From: Streptomyces tagetis
GTDB lineage: Bacteria > Actinomycetota > Actinomycetes > Streptomycetales > Streptomycetaceae
Reading direction: 5' to 3'
Length of the DNA stretch: 64,000 nt
NCBI RefSeq assembly: GCF_018069565.1
Contig: NZ_JAGPNL010000006.1
Location: forward strand, 62,001 to 126,000
Each line of letters starts with the position of its first letter. Position 1 is the stretch's first letter. The notes beneath the pieces were generated by a model. That model was not told where the DNA came from. It saw nothing but the letters and a program-made list of their open reading frames with translations, and did no database searches. Positions 55,627-64,000 of the stretch are shown in pieces. A program made the translations under genes and the position numbers.

Positions 55627-56277
55627 GTGACCGCGGAGACCTCCCAGACGCTCGACAGGGGACTGCGGGTCCTCAAGCTGCTGGCCGACACGGACCACGG
55701 ACTGACCGTCACCGAGCTGTCCCACCGGCTGGGGGTGAACCGGACCGTGGTGTACCGGTTGCTCGCCACGCTGGAGCAGCACGCCCTCGTCCGCCGTGAC
55801 CTCGGCGGACGCGCCCGCGTGGGACTCGGGGTGCTGGGCCTGGGCCGCCAGGTGCACCCGCTGGTGCGCGAGGCGGCGATGCCGGCGCTGCGGTCGCTCG
55901 CCGAGGACATCGGCGCCACCGCCCACCTGACGCTGGTGGACGGCGCCGAGGCGCTGGCCGTGGCGGTGGTGGAGCCGACCTGGACCGACTACCACGTGGC
56001 CTACCGGGCCGGGTTCCGGCACCCGCTGGAGCGGGGCGCCGCGGGCAAGGCGATCCTCGCCGCCCGCCGGTACCGGGCCGCCGAGCACGACGACCCCGGC
56101 TACACCCTGACCCAGGGCGAACTGGAGGCCGGCGCCTGCGGTGCCGCCGCGCCGCTGATCGGGGTGAGCGGGGTGGAGGGCAGCGTCGGGGTCGTCATGC
56201 TCTCCGACGTGGTGCCCGAACGGGTCGGCGTCCGCGTGATGGACGCGGCCCGGGAGGTCGCCGAGGCGCTGCGCTGA
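55627..56277 (+). CDS. IclR-family regulator, HpdR candidate
   Basis: Transcriptional regulator of 216 residues. Winged HTH at about 1-70 (SQTLDRGLRVLKLLADTDHG, SHRLGVNRTVVYRLLATLE) and a shortened IclR effector domain (YRAGFRHPLERGAAGKAILA). GTG 55627 has AAGGAG 9 bp upstream. In S. coelicolor an IclR-type regulator in about this position controls hpd, the 4-hydroxyphenylpyruvate dioxygenase gene found here 5.3 kb downstream, so it may be the hpd regulator. The distance means it cannot be concluded from the sequence alone. Confidence 0.75.
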   Translation: MTAETSQTLDRGLRVLKLLADTDHGLTVTELSHRLGVNRTVVYRLLATLEQHALVRRDLGGRARVGLGVLGLGRQVHPLVREAAMPALRSLAEDIGATAHLTLVDGAEALAVAVVEPTWTDYHVAYRAGFRHPLERGAAGKAILAARRYRAAEHDDPGYTLTQGELEAGACGAAAPLIGVSGVEGSVGVVMLSDVVPERVGVRVMDAAREVAEALR

Positions 56278-56328
56278 CCGGTGCGGGCGCCCGCCCGGCC
56301 GCCGCGCGGGGCGCGTTAGATTGACCCC

Positions 56329-57120
56329 GTGCTCTCACGTCTCACGCGTCCCCGTGCCCTGGCCGTCTGCGCCCTGCCCGTGGCGGCCCTGCTGGCCACC
56401 GCGGTCTCCGCGCCGCTGCCGTTCTCCGTGGCCCGGCCCGGACTGACGGCCGACGTGCTGGGCGCGAACCAGGGCACGCCGGTCATCACCGTCTCCGGCG
56501 CCCCGACCCGGACCACCGAGGGCCAGTTGCGGATGACGACGATCGAGGCGACCGGGCCCGACGCCGACATCCGGATCGGCGAGGTGATCGGCGGCTGGTT
56601 CGACACCGACCGGGCGGTCATGCCGCGCGACGCGGTCTATCCGAGCGGCGGGGACGTCCGCGAGATCGAGCGGTACAACGAACGCCAGATGAAGCAGTCC
56701 CAGGACGCGGCGACCACCGCCGCCCTCGGCTACCTGGGGCGCGACGGCGAGGGCATCGACGTCACCCTGCGCCTCGCCGACGTCGGCGGCCCCAGCGCCG
56801 GGCTGATGTTCGCCCTCGGCATCGTCGACAAGCTGGACGGTGACGGCAGCGGCGGCGACCTCACCGGCGGCCGGGTCGTCGCCGGCACCGGCACCATCAC
56901 CGACGGCGGCGTGGTCGGCGCGGTGGGCGGGGTGCCGCTGAAGACGCAGGCCGCCCGCCGGGACGGCGCCACCGTCTTCCTGGTGCCGAAGGCCGAGTGC
57001 GCCGACGCGCGGGCGGAGCTGCCGAAGGGCCTGCGGCTGGTCCCGGTCGGCACGCTCAAGGGCGCCGTCGACGCCCTGCGCGCCCTGACCACCGGCAAGG
57101 GCGAGGTCCCCGCCTGCTGA
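56329..57120 (+). CDS. Membrane-anchored Lon-like (S16) protease
   Basis: Putative secreted or anchored serine protease of 263 residues. An N-terminal membrane segment (about 10-30) precedes an S16 proteolytic domain with the nucleophile in DVGGPSAGLMFALG and the partner lysine in GGVPLKTQAARRDG, the Ser-Lys dyad of Lon. There is no clear PDZ domain, unlike the YlbL group, and no ATPase. GTG start. Substrate unknown. Confidence 0.82.
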   Translation: MLSRLTRPRALAVCALPVAALLATAVSAPLPFSVARPGLTADVLGANQGTPVITVSGAPTRTTEGQLRMTTIEATGPDADIRIGEVIGGWFDTDRAVMPRDAVYPSGGDVREIERYNERQMKQSQDAATTAALGYLGRDGEGIDVTLRLADVGGPSAGLMFALGIVDKLDGDGSGGDLTGGRVVAGTGTITDGGVVGAVGGVPLKTQAARRDGATVFLVPKAECADARAELPKGLRLVPVGTLKGAVDALRALTTGKGEVPAC

Positions 57121-57191
57121 GCGCGGGGCCGGGGACGCGCCCGCGCCCGCCCCCGCGCCCTCCCCGCCTGCTCGCCCCGCCCCCGCCCCGC

Positions 57192-58153
57192 CTACTTCTC
57201 CTTCACGAAGCCCTTCTCCTTCAGCCAGTCCAGCGCCACCTGGTGCGGGTCCTCGCCGTCCACGTCGACCTTCGCGTTCAGCGTCCGCGCCACGTCGTTG
57301 TCCAGCGCCTTGGTGACCGGCGCCAGTACGTCGGCGATGGCCGGCCACTTCTTCAGCGTCGAGGTCCGGATCACCGGCGCCGCGTTGTAGTTCGGGAAGA
57401 ACTTCTTGTCGTCCTCCATCACCACCAGCTTCATCGAGTTGATCCGCCCGTCGGTGGTGAACACCTCGCCGTAGGTGCAGGCGCCCTTCGCGGTCTGCGT
57501 GTAGATGATGCCGGTGTCCATCTGGGTGACGTTGCCGGCCGGGATGTGCATCCCGTACGCCTTCTCCATGCCCGGCAGCCCGTCCGCGCGGTTGGCGAAC
57601 TCGCCCTCCACGCAGAGCGTCACCGCGCCCGGGTCGGACGCGGCCAGCTCGGCCACCTGCGAGAGGGTGTCCGTCCCGTACTTGCGGTGGTTGGCCTGGT
57701 TCATCGCCAGCGCGTAGGTGTTGTTCAGCGTCGACGGCGGCAGCCAGGTCAGCCCGTGCTTCAGGTCGGCGTCGTACACCGCCTTCCACTGCTGCTCCGG
57801 GTCGGGGATCGGGTGGCTGTGGCCGAGGTAGGTGATCCAGGCGGTGCCCGTGTACTCGTACGTGGCGTCGGCGTCGCCGTTCACGACGGCGGCGCGGGTG
57901 CCGACCGAGCCCTGGATGCCGGTCCGGTCGAGCACCTGCGCGCCGGCCGCCTCGAAGGCGATGCCCATGATGGCGCCGAGGACGAGCTGTTCGGTGAACT
58001 CCTTGGAGACGACCGTGAGGTCGGCCCCCTCCAGCGGCCTGCCCCGGCCGATCGTGCCCGGCTCCACGTTGTCGACCATCGGCGACCCGCTGGTCAGCCC
58101 GCAGCCGGAGGCGGCCACCAGGACCGCCGCCAGCAGCAGGCACGTACGCCTCC

Positions 58154-58157
<4 letters not shown>
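57192..58157 (-). CDS. Osmoprotectant ABC substrate-binding lipoprotein (OpuBC/ProX type)
   Basis: Last gene of a four-gene importer operon, 321 residues. The lipobox AASGC gives a lipid-anchored Cys near residue 19. The body matches quaternary-ammonium-binding proteins: VVSKEFTEQLVLGAIMG, an EYTGTAW aromatic segment and IIYTQTAKGACTYGE. Probable ligands are glycine betaine, choline or carnitine. ATG overlaps the permease stop (ATGA). Confidence 0.88.
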
Positions 58158-59067
<910 letters not shown>

Positions 59068-59071
<4 letters not shown>

Positions 59072-60327
59072 GCCTTCGCCGCCTCCCCTCCCGGTCCGTC
59101 GGCGCCCTCCTGCTCGGAGTGGGTCTGACCGGACCGCGCCTCCTCCAGTTCGTGCCGGTGCTCCAGCGCGTCCAGCCGGTCCTCCTCCAGCAGTTCGTGC
59201 ACCGAGTTCATGAGCGTCTCCATGTCGACGACGCCCGTGTACTCGCCGCGCCGCCCGGTGACCGCGACCCGCCCCGCGTTGTCGGTCAGCACCGCCTCCA
59301 GCGCGTCCCGCAGCGTCGCGTCCCGGGTCACCGTGTCGTTGACCAGCGTCCCGGCCCGCGCGAGGGAGCCCTTGGCCCGCATCAGGTCGCCGCGCCGCAG
59401 CCACTTGTAGGGCCGGCCGCGCCGGTCCAGCAGCAGGATCTCGTTGGTGCCGCCCGCCCGCAGCAGCCCGAAGATGTGCTGGAGCGGGTCGTCCACCGTC
59501 ACCGTCGGGTAGTCGGTGATCTCCACGTCCCGCACCCGGGTCAGGTTCAGCCGCTTCAGCGCCGCCCCGGCGCCCACGAAACCGGAGACGAAGTCGTCCG
59601 CCGGGTTGGTCAGGATCGCCTCGGGCGTGTCGAACTGGGCGATGTGCGACCGCTCGCGCAGCACCGCGATCCGGTCGCCGAGCTTGATCGCCTCGTCGAA
59701 GTCGTGGGTGACGAAGACGATCGTCTTGTGCAGCTCGTGCTGGAGCCGGATCAGCTCGTCCTGGAGGTGGTCCCGGGTGATCGGGTCGACCGCGCCGAAC
59801 GGCTCGTCCATCAGAAGTACCGGCGGATCGGCGGCCAGCGCCCGCGCCACGCCCACCCGCTGCTGCTGGCCGCCGGAGAGCCGGCGCGGGTAACGGCCGT
59901 GGAACTCGCCGGGGTCCAGGCCGACCAGGTCGAGCATCTCCTCCACCCGCGCGCGGATGCGCGTCTTCGACCAGCCGATCATCTTCGGCACCAGCGCGAT
60001 GTTCTGGGCGACCGTCATGTGCGGGAAGAGACCGGAGGACTGGATGGCGTACCCGACCTTGCGGCGCAGCCGGACCGGGTCGATGTCGGTGACGTCCTCG
60101 CCGTCGATGCGGATGCGTCCGCCGCTCGGCTCGATCAGCCGGTTGATCATCTTCAGTGTGGTGGACTTCCCGCACCCCGAGGGCCCCACGAGGATCACGG
60201 TCTCGCCCGCCCGGATCTCCATGGACACGTTCTCCACGGCCGGCTGCGGATTGCCCGGGTACCGCTTGGTCAGGCCCTCCAGTTCGATGGTCGCGCCCGT
60301 CGTGGCGCCCGGCGTCGTCTCAGGCAC
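59068..60327 (-). CDS. Osmoprotectant ABC ATPase with CBS domains (OpuBA/ProV type)
   Basis: Energy-coupling ATPase, 419 residues. Walker A GPSGCGKST (about 49-57), signature LSGGQQQRVGVARAL, Walker B LLMDEPFGAVDP and H-loop VTHDF. Tandem CBS domains at about 260-380 (VTVDDPLQHIFGLLRAGG, DATLRDALEAVLTDNAGRV) are the usual ionic-strength sensor in OpuA-like systems. Between two permease genes, overlapping both. Confidence 0.93.
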
Positions 60328-60967
60328 GAATCCCCCTGGAGATGGTCAGCCGCCCCAGCAGGACGTAGGCGGCGTCGAACAAGAGCGCCAGGATGATGAT
60401 CCCCAGCGTGCCGGCGAGTACCTGGTTGAGCGCGTTCTTGCTGCCCAGGGAGGCGATCCCGCGGAAGATCTCGTTGCCCAGCCCGGGGCCGGAGGCGAAC
60501 GCGGCGATCGCGGCGATGCCCATCAGCATCTGCGTCGAGACCCTGATCCCGGTCAGGATCGGCGGCCAGGCCAGCGGCAGCTCCACCCGCAGCAGCCGGG
60601 CCGCCCGCGACATGCCGATGCCCTTGGCCGCGTCCACCAGCGAGGGGTCGACCCCGCGCAGGCCCACGATCGCGTTCCGCACGATCGGCAGCAGCCCGTA
60701 CAGGGTCAGCGCCGTCACCGTCGGGGGGACACCGAGCCCGACCACCGGGATCAGCAGGCCGATCATGGCCAGCGAGGGGATGGTCAGGATGCCGGAGGTG
60801 ACCGTGGTGGCCAGGTTCCCCGCCCACTCGCTGCGGTAGGTGACCACCCCGATCAGCACGCCCAGCACGGTCGCCGCCACCATGCACTGGAAGACGGCGC
60901 TGGCGTGCTGGTAGGCGTCGGTGAGCAACTGCTGATGGCGACTGCCCAGGAAATCCCAGAAGTTCAC
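60320..60967 (-). CDS. Osmoprotectant ABC permease (OpuBB/ProW type)
   Basis: First gene of the importer operon, 215 residues with five to six membrane segments. The EAA loop is LVDAAKGIGMSRAARLLRVEL at about 110-130. GTG start. The operon order is permease, ATPase, permease, binding protein, with every junction overlapping. Confidence 0.9.
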   Translation of the reverse strand: MNFWDFLGSRHQQLLTDAYQHASAVFQCMVAATVLGVLIGVVTYRSEWAGNLATTVTSGILTIPSLAMIGLLIPVVGLGVPPTVTALTLYGLLPIVRNAIVGLRGVDPSLVDAAKGIGMSRAARLLRVELPLAWPPILTGIRVSTQMLMGIAAIAAFASGPGLGNEIFRGIASLGSKNALNQVLAGTLGIIILALLFDAAYVLLGRLTISRGIRA

Positions 60968-61016
60968 GTCCCCCCCCTCCTCTCGGGTGGGCCGGCTCCC
61001 CGAGCGGCCGGCCGGT

Positions 61017-61499
61017 TCACTCGCGTCTACCCTCGTTTCCCGCCGCCTGCTCCACCAACGGGATGATCCGCAGCGGAACCGGGTTCTCCATCACGATCGC
61101 CGTGGCGGCGCGGACGATGCCATCAAATCCGACGACCCGGTCGATCACCCGCTGAAGATCGGCGTTGGAACGGGCCACCAGACGGCACAGCATGTCCCCC
61201 GTACCGGTGGTCGTGTGCAGCTCCAGCACCTCCGGGACGGTCGTCAAGTGCGCCCGTACGTCGGCCCCTTGACCCTGACGGATCTCCAGCGTGGCGAAGG
61301 CCGTCACCGGATAGCCGAGCGCCGCCGGGTCCACCTCGGGCCCGAAGCCGCGGATGACTCCATTCGACTGAAGCCGGTCCAGCCGGGCCTGCACCGTGCC
61401 CCGCGCCACCCCCAGCCGGCGGGACATCTCCAGCACCCCGATCCGCGGCTCGCGGGCCAGCAGCCCGATGATCCGCCCGTCCAGACGATCGATCCCCAT
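61017..61499 (-). CDS. Lrp/AsnC-family regulator
   Basis: Regulator of 160 residues: HTH at about 1-55 (MGIDRLDGRIIGLLAREPRI, SRRLGVARGTVQARLDRL) and the RAM effector domain. ATG 61499 was chosen for GGAGG six bases upstream. It diverges from hpd across 122 bp that carry two perfect palindromes, so it probably controls tyrosine catabolism in response to an amino acid. Confidence 0.88.
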   Translation of the reverse strand: MGIDRLDGRIIGLLAREPRIGVLEMSRRLGVARGTVQARLDRLQSNGVIRGFGPEVDPAALGYPVTAFATLEIRQGQGADVRAHLTTVPEVLELHTTTGTGDMLCRLVARSNADLQRVIDRVVGFDGIVRAATAIVMENPVPLRIIPLVEQAAGNEGRRE

Positions 61500-61553
61500 C
61501 GCACCCCTCCGGCTGGTCATCCTGTACAGATCGCCCGCCCCCACCGGCCGGGC

Positions 61554-61572
61554 ACTGGGCAGACTGCCCAGT
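61554..61572. promoter_or_regulatory. Palindrome ACTGGGCA-GAC-TGCCCAGT
   Basis: Perfect 8-bp arms with a three-base spacer in the lrp/hpd divergent region. Candidate operator. Confidence 0.55.
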
Positions 61573-61576
61573 GAAC

Positions 61577-61592
61577 GCGCAAACTATTGCGC
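61577..61592. promoter_or_regulatory. Palindrome GCGCAA-ACTA-TTGCGC
   Basis: Perfect 6-bp arms, 30 bp before the hpd start codon. Candidate repressor site for the adjacent Lrp or for an IclR-type hpd regulator. Confidence 0.55.
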
Positions 61593-61621
61593 ACCTTGCA
61601 GACGCGGGAGATTCTGCGGCT

Positions 61622-62767
61622 ATGACGCAGACCACACACCACTCTCCCGACACCGCACGGCAGGCCGACCCCTTCCCGGTCAAGGGAATGGACGCGGTCG
61701 TCTTCGCCGTGGGCAACGCCAAGCAGGCCGCGCACTACTACTCCACCGCCTTCGGCATGAAGCTGGTCGCCTACTCCGGACCGGAGAACGGCAGCCGCGA
61801 GACCGCGAGCTACGTGCTGGAGAACGGCTCCGCGCGCTTCGTCTTCACCTCTGTCATCAAACCCTCCACCGAGTGGGGCCGCTTCCTCGCCCAGCACGTG
61901 GCCGAGCACGGCGACGGCGTCGTCGACCTCGCCATCGAGGTCCCCGACGCGCGCGCCGCCCACGCCTACGCCGTCGCCCACGGCGCCCGCTCCCTCGCCG
62001 AGCCGTACGAGGTGAAGGACGAGCACGGCACCGTCGTCCTCGCCGCCATCGCCACCTACGGCGAGACCCGGCACACCCTGGTCGAGCGCACCGCCTACGA
62101 CGGCCCCTACCTGCCCGGCCACGTCGCCGCCCAGCCCCTCGTCGAGCCGCCCGCCCGGCGCACCTTCCAGGCCGTCGACCACTGCGTCGGCAACGTCGAA
62201 CTCGGCCGCATGAACGAATGGGTCGGCTTCTACAACAAGGTCATGGGCTTCACCAACATGAAGGAGTTCGTGGGCGACGACATCGCCACCGAGTACAGCG
62301 CCCTCATGTCCAAGGTCGTCGCCGACGGCACGCTCAAGGTCAAGTTCCCGATCAACGAGCCCGCCGTCGCCAAGAAGAAGTCCCAGATCGACGAGTACCT
62401 GGAGTTCTACGGCGGCGCCGGCGTCCAGCACATCGCGCTGGCCACCAACGACATCGTGGAGACCGTACGCACGATGAAGGCCGCCGGCGTCCGGTTCCTC
62501 GACACGCCGGACTCCTACTACGACACGCTCGGCGACTGGGTCGGCGACACCCGCGTGCCCGTCGACACGCTCCGCGAGCTGAAGATCCTCGCCGACCGCG
62601 ACGAGGACGGCTACCTGCTCCAGATCTTCACCAAGCCGGTCCAGGACCGTCCGACCGTCTTCTTCGAGATCATCGAGCGCCACGGCTCGATGGGCTTCGG
62701 CAAGGGCAACTTCAAGGCCCTCTTCGAGGCGATCGAGCGCGAGCAGGAGAAGCGCGGCAACCTCTGA
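61622..62767 (+). CDS. hpd: 4-hydroxyphenylpyruvate dioxygenase
   Basis: Fe(II) dioxygenase converting 4-hydroxyphenylpyruvate to homogentisate in tyrosine breakdown; 381 residues. Two vicinal-oxygen-chelate domains: the N-terminal one from about 21 (VKGMDAVVFAVGNAKQAAHY) and the catalytic C-terminal one from about 185. Iron ligands are His in the VDHCVGNVE region, His in VQHIALATND and Glu in TVFFEIIERHG. The C-terminal GSMGFGKGNFKALFEAIE helix gates the active site. It diverges from the Lrp gene. Confidence 0.96.
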   Translation: MTQTTHHSPDTARQADPFPVKGMDAVVFAVGNAKQAAHYYSTAFGMKLVAYSGPENGSRETASYVLENGSARFVFTSVIKPSTEWGRFLAQHVAEHGDGVVDLAIEVPDARAAHAYAVAHGARSLAEPYEVKDEHGTVVLAAIATYGETRHTLVERTAYDGPYLPGHVAAQPLVEPPARRTFQAVDHCVGNVELGRMNEWVGFYNKVMGFTNMKEFVGDDIATEYSALMSKVVADGTLKVKFPINEPAVAKKKSQIDEYLEFYGGAGVQHIALATNDIVETVRTMKAAGVRFLDTPDSYYDTLGDWVGDTRVPVDTLRELKILADRDEDGYLLQIFTKPVQDRPTVFFEIIERHGSMGFGKGNFKALFEAIEREQEKRGNL

Positions 62768-62777
62768 GTCCGGGCGC

Positions 62778-64000
62778 CTACGCGGGCGGCGGGTCCCCCA
62801 CCGGGGGCCCGCCCAGCTCGTCCAGCGCCCGCCGCGCCGCCGGGGCGTGCAGCGGCGAGAAGTACGGGTTGACCCGCAGCGCCTCCTCCAGATGCCGCCG
62901 CGCCGCACCCGTGAGCCCCAACCCCCGCTCCACCACGCCCCGGTGGAAGGCGAACAGGGCGCTGCGCACCCCGCCGCCCCGCTCGCCGTCCGTCGCCGCC
63001 ACCGCGAAGGCGAGGGCCTCCTCGTCCTGCCCGGCCCGGTGCAGCGCCCAGCCCAGCGCGTCCGCCACCTCCGTCGACGGCTGCCGCCCCCACTCGGCCC
63101 GCAGCCGCTCCACCGCCGCCTCCGCGTCCCCGTGGTCCGCCTCGGCCAGGCCCAGCACCAGCGACCCGTCCGCCCCCGCGGCCTCGGCCTGCCGCACCCG
63201 CTCCCGCACCAGCGCCCACTGCTCCTCGGCCTCCGGCTCCCGGCCCAGCGACGCGAACAGCTCGCCCAGCTCCCGCGCGTACTCGGCGCCCGGCCGCGCG
63301 GCGTACGCCGCCCGGTACGCCGACACCGCCTCCTCGGTCCGGCCCAGCGCCGCCAGCGCCCGCGCCTCGCCGGCCCGCGCCGCCGCCTGGTCCGGGCCTT
63401 CGCGCAGCGCCTCCCGGGCGTAGCGCAGCGCCTTCTCCCGGTCGCCCCGCTCGAAGGCCAGCCGGCCCGCCTGCTCCAGGTACGCGGCCCGCTCGGCCGG
63501 CGTCCCGGCAGCCGCCGCCGCGTCGCCGATCTGCGCCTCCGCGTCCTCCCTCCAGCCCCGGTCCCGGTAGACGGCCGCCGCCCGCGCCCGCACCGCCGGC
63601 AGCTTCGGCCCCAGCTCCACCATCCGCTCCAGCGCCTTCCCCGCCGCCTCGTGATCGCCGAGCCCCGTGTACGCCTCGATCAGCACCGCCTGCGCCGTCC
63701 ACCGCTTCGGCGCCCGCCCGGCCGCGCGCTCGCCCCACGTCCGCGCCTCGGCGAAATCGCGCCGCGCCACCGCCAGCGCCGCCAGCGACTCCAGCGCCCC
63801 CGGATCGCGCGCCGCCCCCGTCTCCAGCGCCGTGCGCAGCGCCTTCTCCGCGCGCGGCCAGTCGGCCGGGTCCGCCGTGCGCCGGCCCCGCTCCACGTAG
63901 GCCGCGCCCAGCACCGCCCACGCCGGGCCGTCCCGGGGACGCTCCCGCACCCGCGCCTCCCGGTCCCCGATCAGCACCGCCAGATCGGACAGGGCCGCCG
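62778..64000 (-). CDS. TPR-repeat protein (5' part beyond the window)
   Basis: At least 407 residues of a tetratricopeptide-repeat protein; the frame is open to the window edge. Repeats of about 34 residues show W-L-G-Y-A-type spacing (PAWAVLGAAYVERG, AVLIEAYTGLGDHEAAG, GEARALAALGRTEEAVSAYR). Such proteins serve as protein-protein scaffolds; the partner is unknown. It ends 10 bp from the convergent hpd stop. Confidence 0.8.
   Translation of the reverse strand, partial: AALSDLAVLIGDREARVRERPRDGPAWAVLGAAYVERGRRTADPADWPRAEKALRTALETGAARDPGALESLAALAVARRDFAEARTWGERAAGRAPKRWTAQAVLIEAYTGLGDHEAAGKALERMVELGPKLPAVRARAAAVYRDRGWREDAEAQIGDAAAAAGTPAERAAYLEQAGRLAFERGDREKALRYAREALREGPDQAAARAGEARALAALGRTEEAVSAYRAAYAARPGAEYARELGELFASLGREPEAEEQWALVRERVRQAEAAGADGSLVLGLAEADHGDAEAAVERLRAEWGRQPSTEVADALGWALHRAGQDEEALAFAVAATDGERGGGVRSALFAFHRGVVERGLGLTGAARRHLEEALRVNPYFSPLHAPAARRALDELGGPPVGDPPPA

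Overview
The window is high-GC DNA from a Streptomyces chromosome. GC-rich third codon positions, frequent GTG starts, and genes closely resembling Streptomyces ftsEX, smpB, ssrA, hupA, murA, sigU-type ECF factor and hpd all point there. The order of the backbone genes follows what I remember of the S. coelicolor core (ftsE to hpd, roughly SCO2969 down to SCO2927). That comparison is from memory, not a search.

Left backbone (1-36 kb). It opens with cell division (ftsE fragment, ftsX), then an S41 protease and the trans-translation pair smpB/ssrA. A LysR/MFS divergent pair follows. Next is a translationally coupled operon for a surface poly-N-acetylglucosamine-like polymer (matA/matB-type genes plus an acyltransferase). 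Further on are a proline-rich membrane protein, a HemD-like protein, a CGNR protein, an ECF sigma/anti-sigma pair, a HelD-type RNA polymerase helicase, malic enzyme, HU, MurA, YqgE and a DUF3039 protein. A four-gene amino-sugar operon (binding lipoprotein, two permeases, GH20 hexosaminidase) has a good DasR-like site upstream. Then comes a three-subunit molybdo-flavoenzyme whose iron-sulphur subunit carries a 550-residue disordered and collagen-like extension, and a SUKH-like protein.

Accessory block (about 36-51.2 kb). This is the most interesting part. Eleven minus-strand genes (46.9 down to 37.8 kb) form one tightly coupled operon. In transcription order they are: an unknown protein, a thymidylate-kinase-like P-loop kinase, a PEP-mutase-like enzyme, a Nudix protein, a TylF-type methyltransferase, a 2-hydroxyacid dehydrogenase, a nucleotidyltransferase, a radical SAM/SPASM protein with an unknown C-terminal domain, an Fe(II)/2-oxoglutarate dioxygenase (frameshifted here), a 53-residue peptide that looks like a RiPP precursor, and an HExxH protein of the peptide beta-hydroxylase type. 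Divergent from it are an XRE regulator with a TTA codon, an asparaginase and a PPC/DUF296 protein; a second nucleotidyltransferase follows on the minus strand. The block ends at tRNA-Cys, beside what may be a plasmid relaxase relic. I read it as a horizontally acquired peptide natural-product locus that combines radical SAM, 2OG and HExxH maturation with small-molecule tailoring of PEP-mutase type.

Right backbone (51.2-64 kb). It holds an MFS exporter, an intergenic array of thirteen 28-bp tandem repeats, a DEAD/DEAH helicase, an IclR regulator, a Lon-like protease, a four-gene osmoprotectant ABC operon, a divergent Lrp/hpd pair with two strong palindromes between the genes, and the 3' part of a TPR protein that runs off the window.
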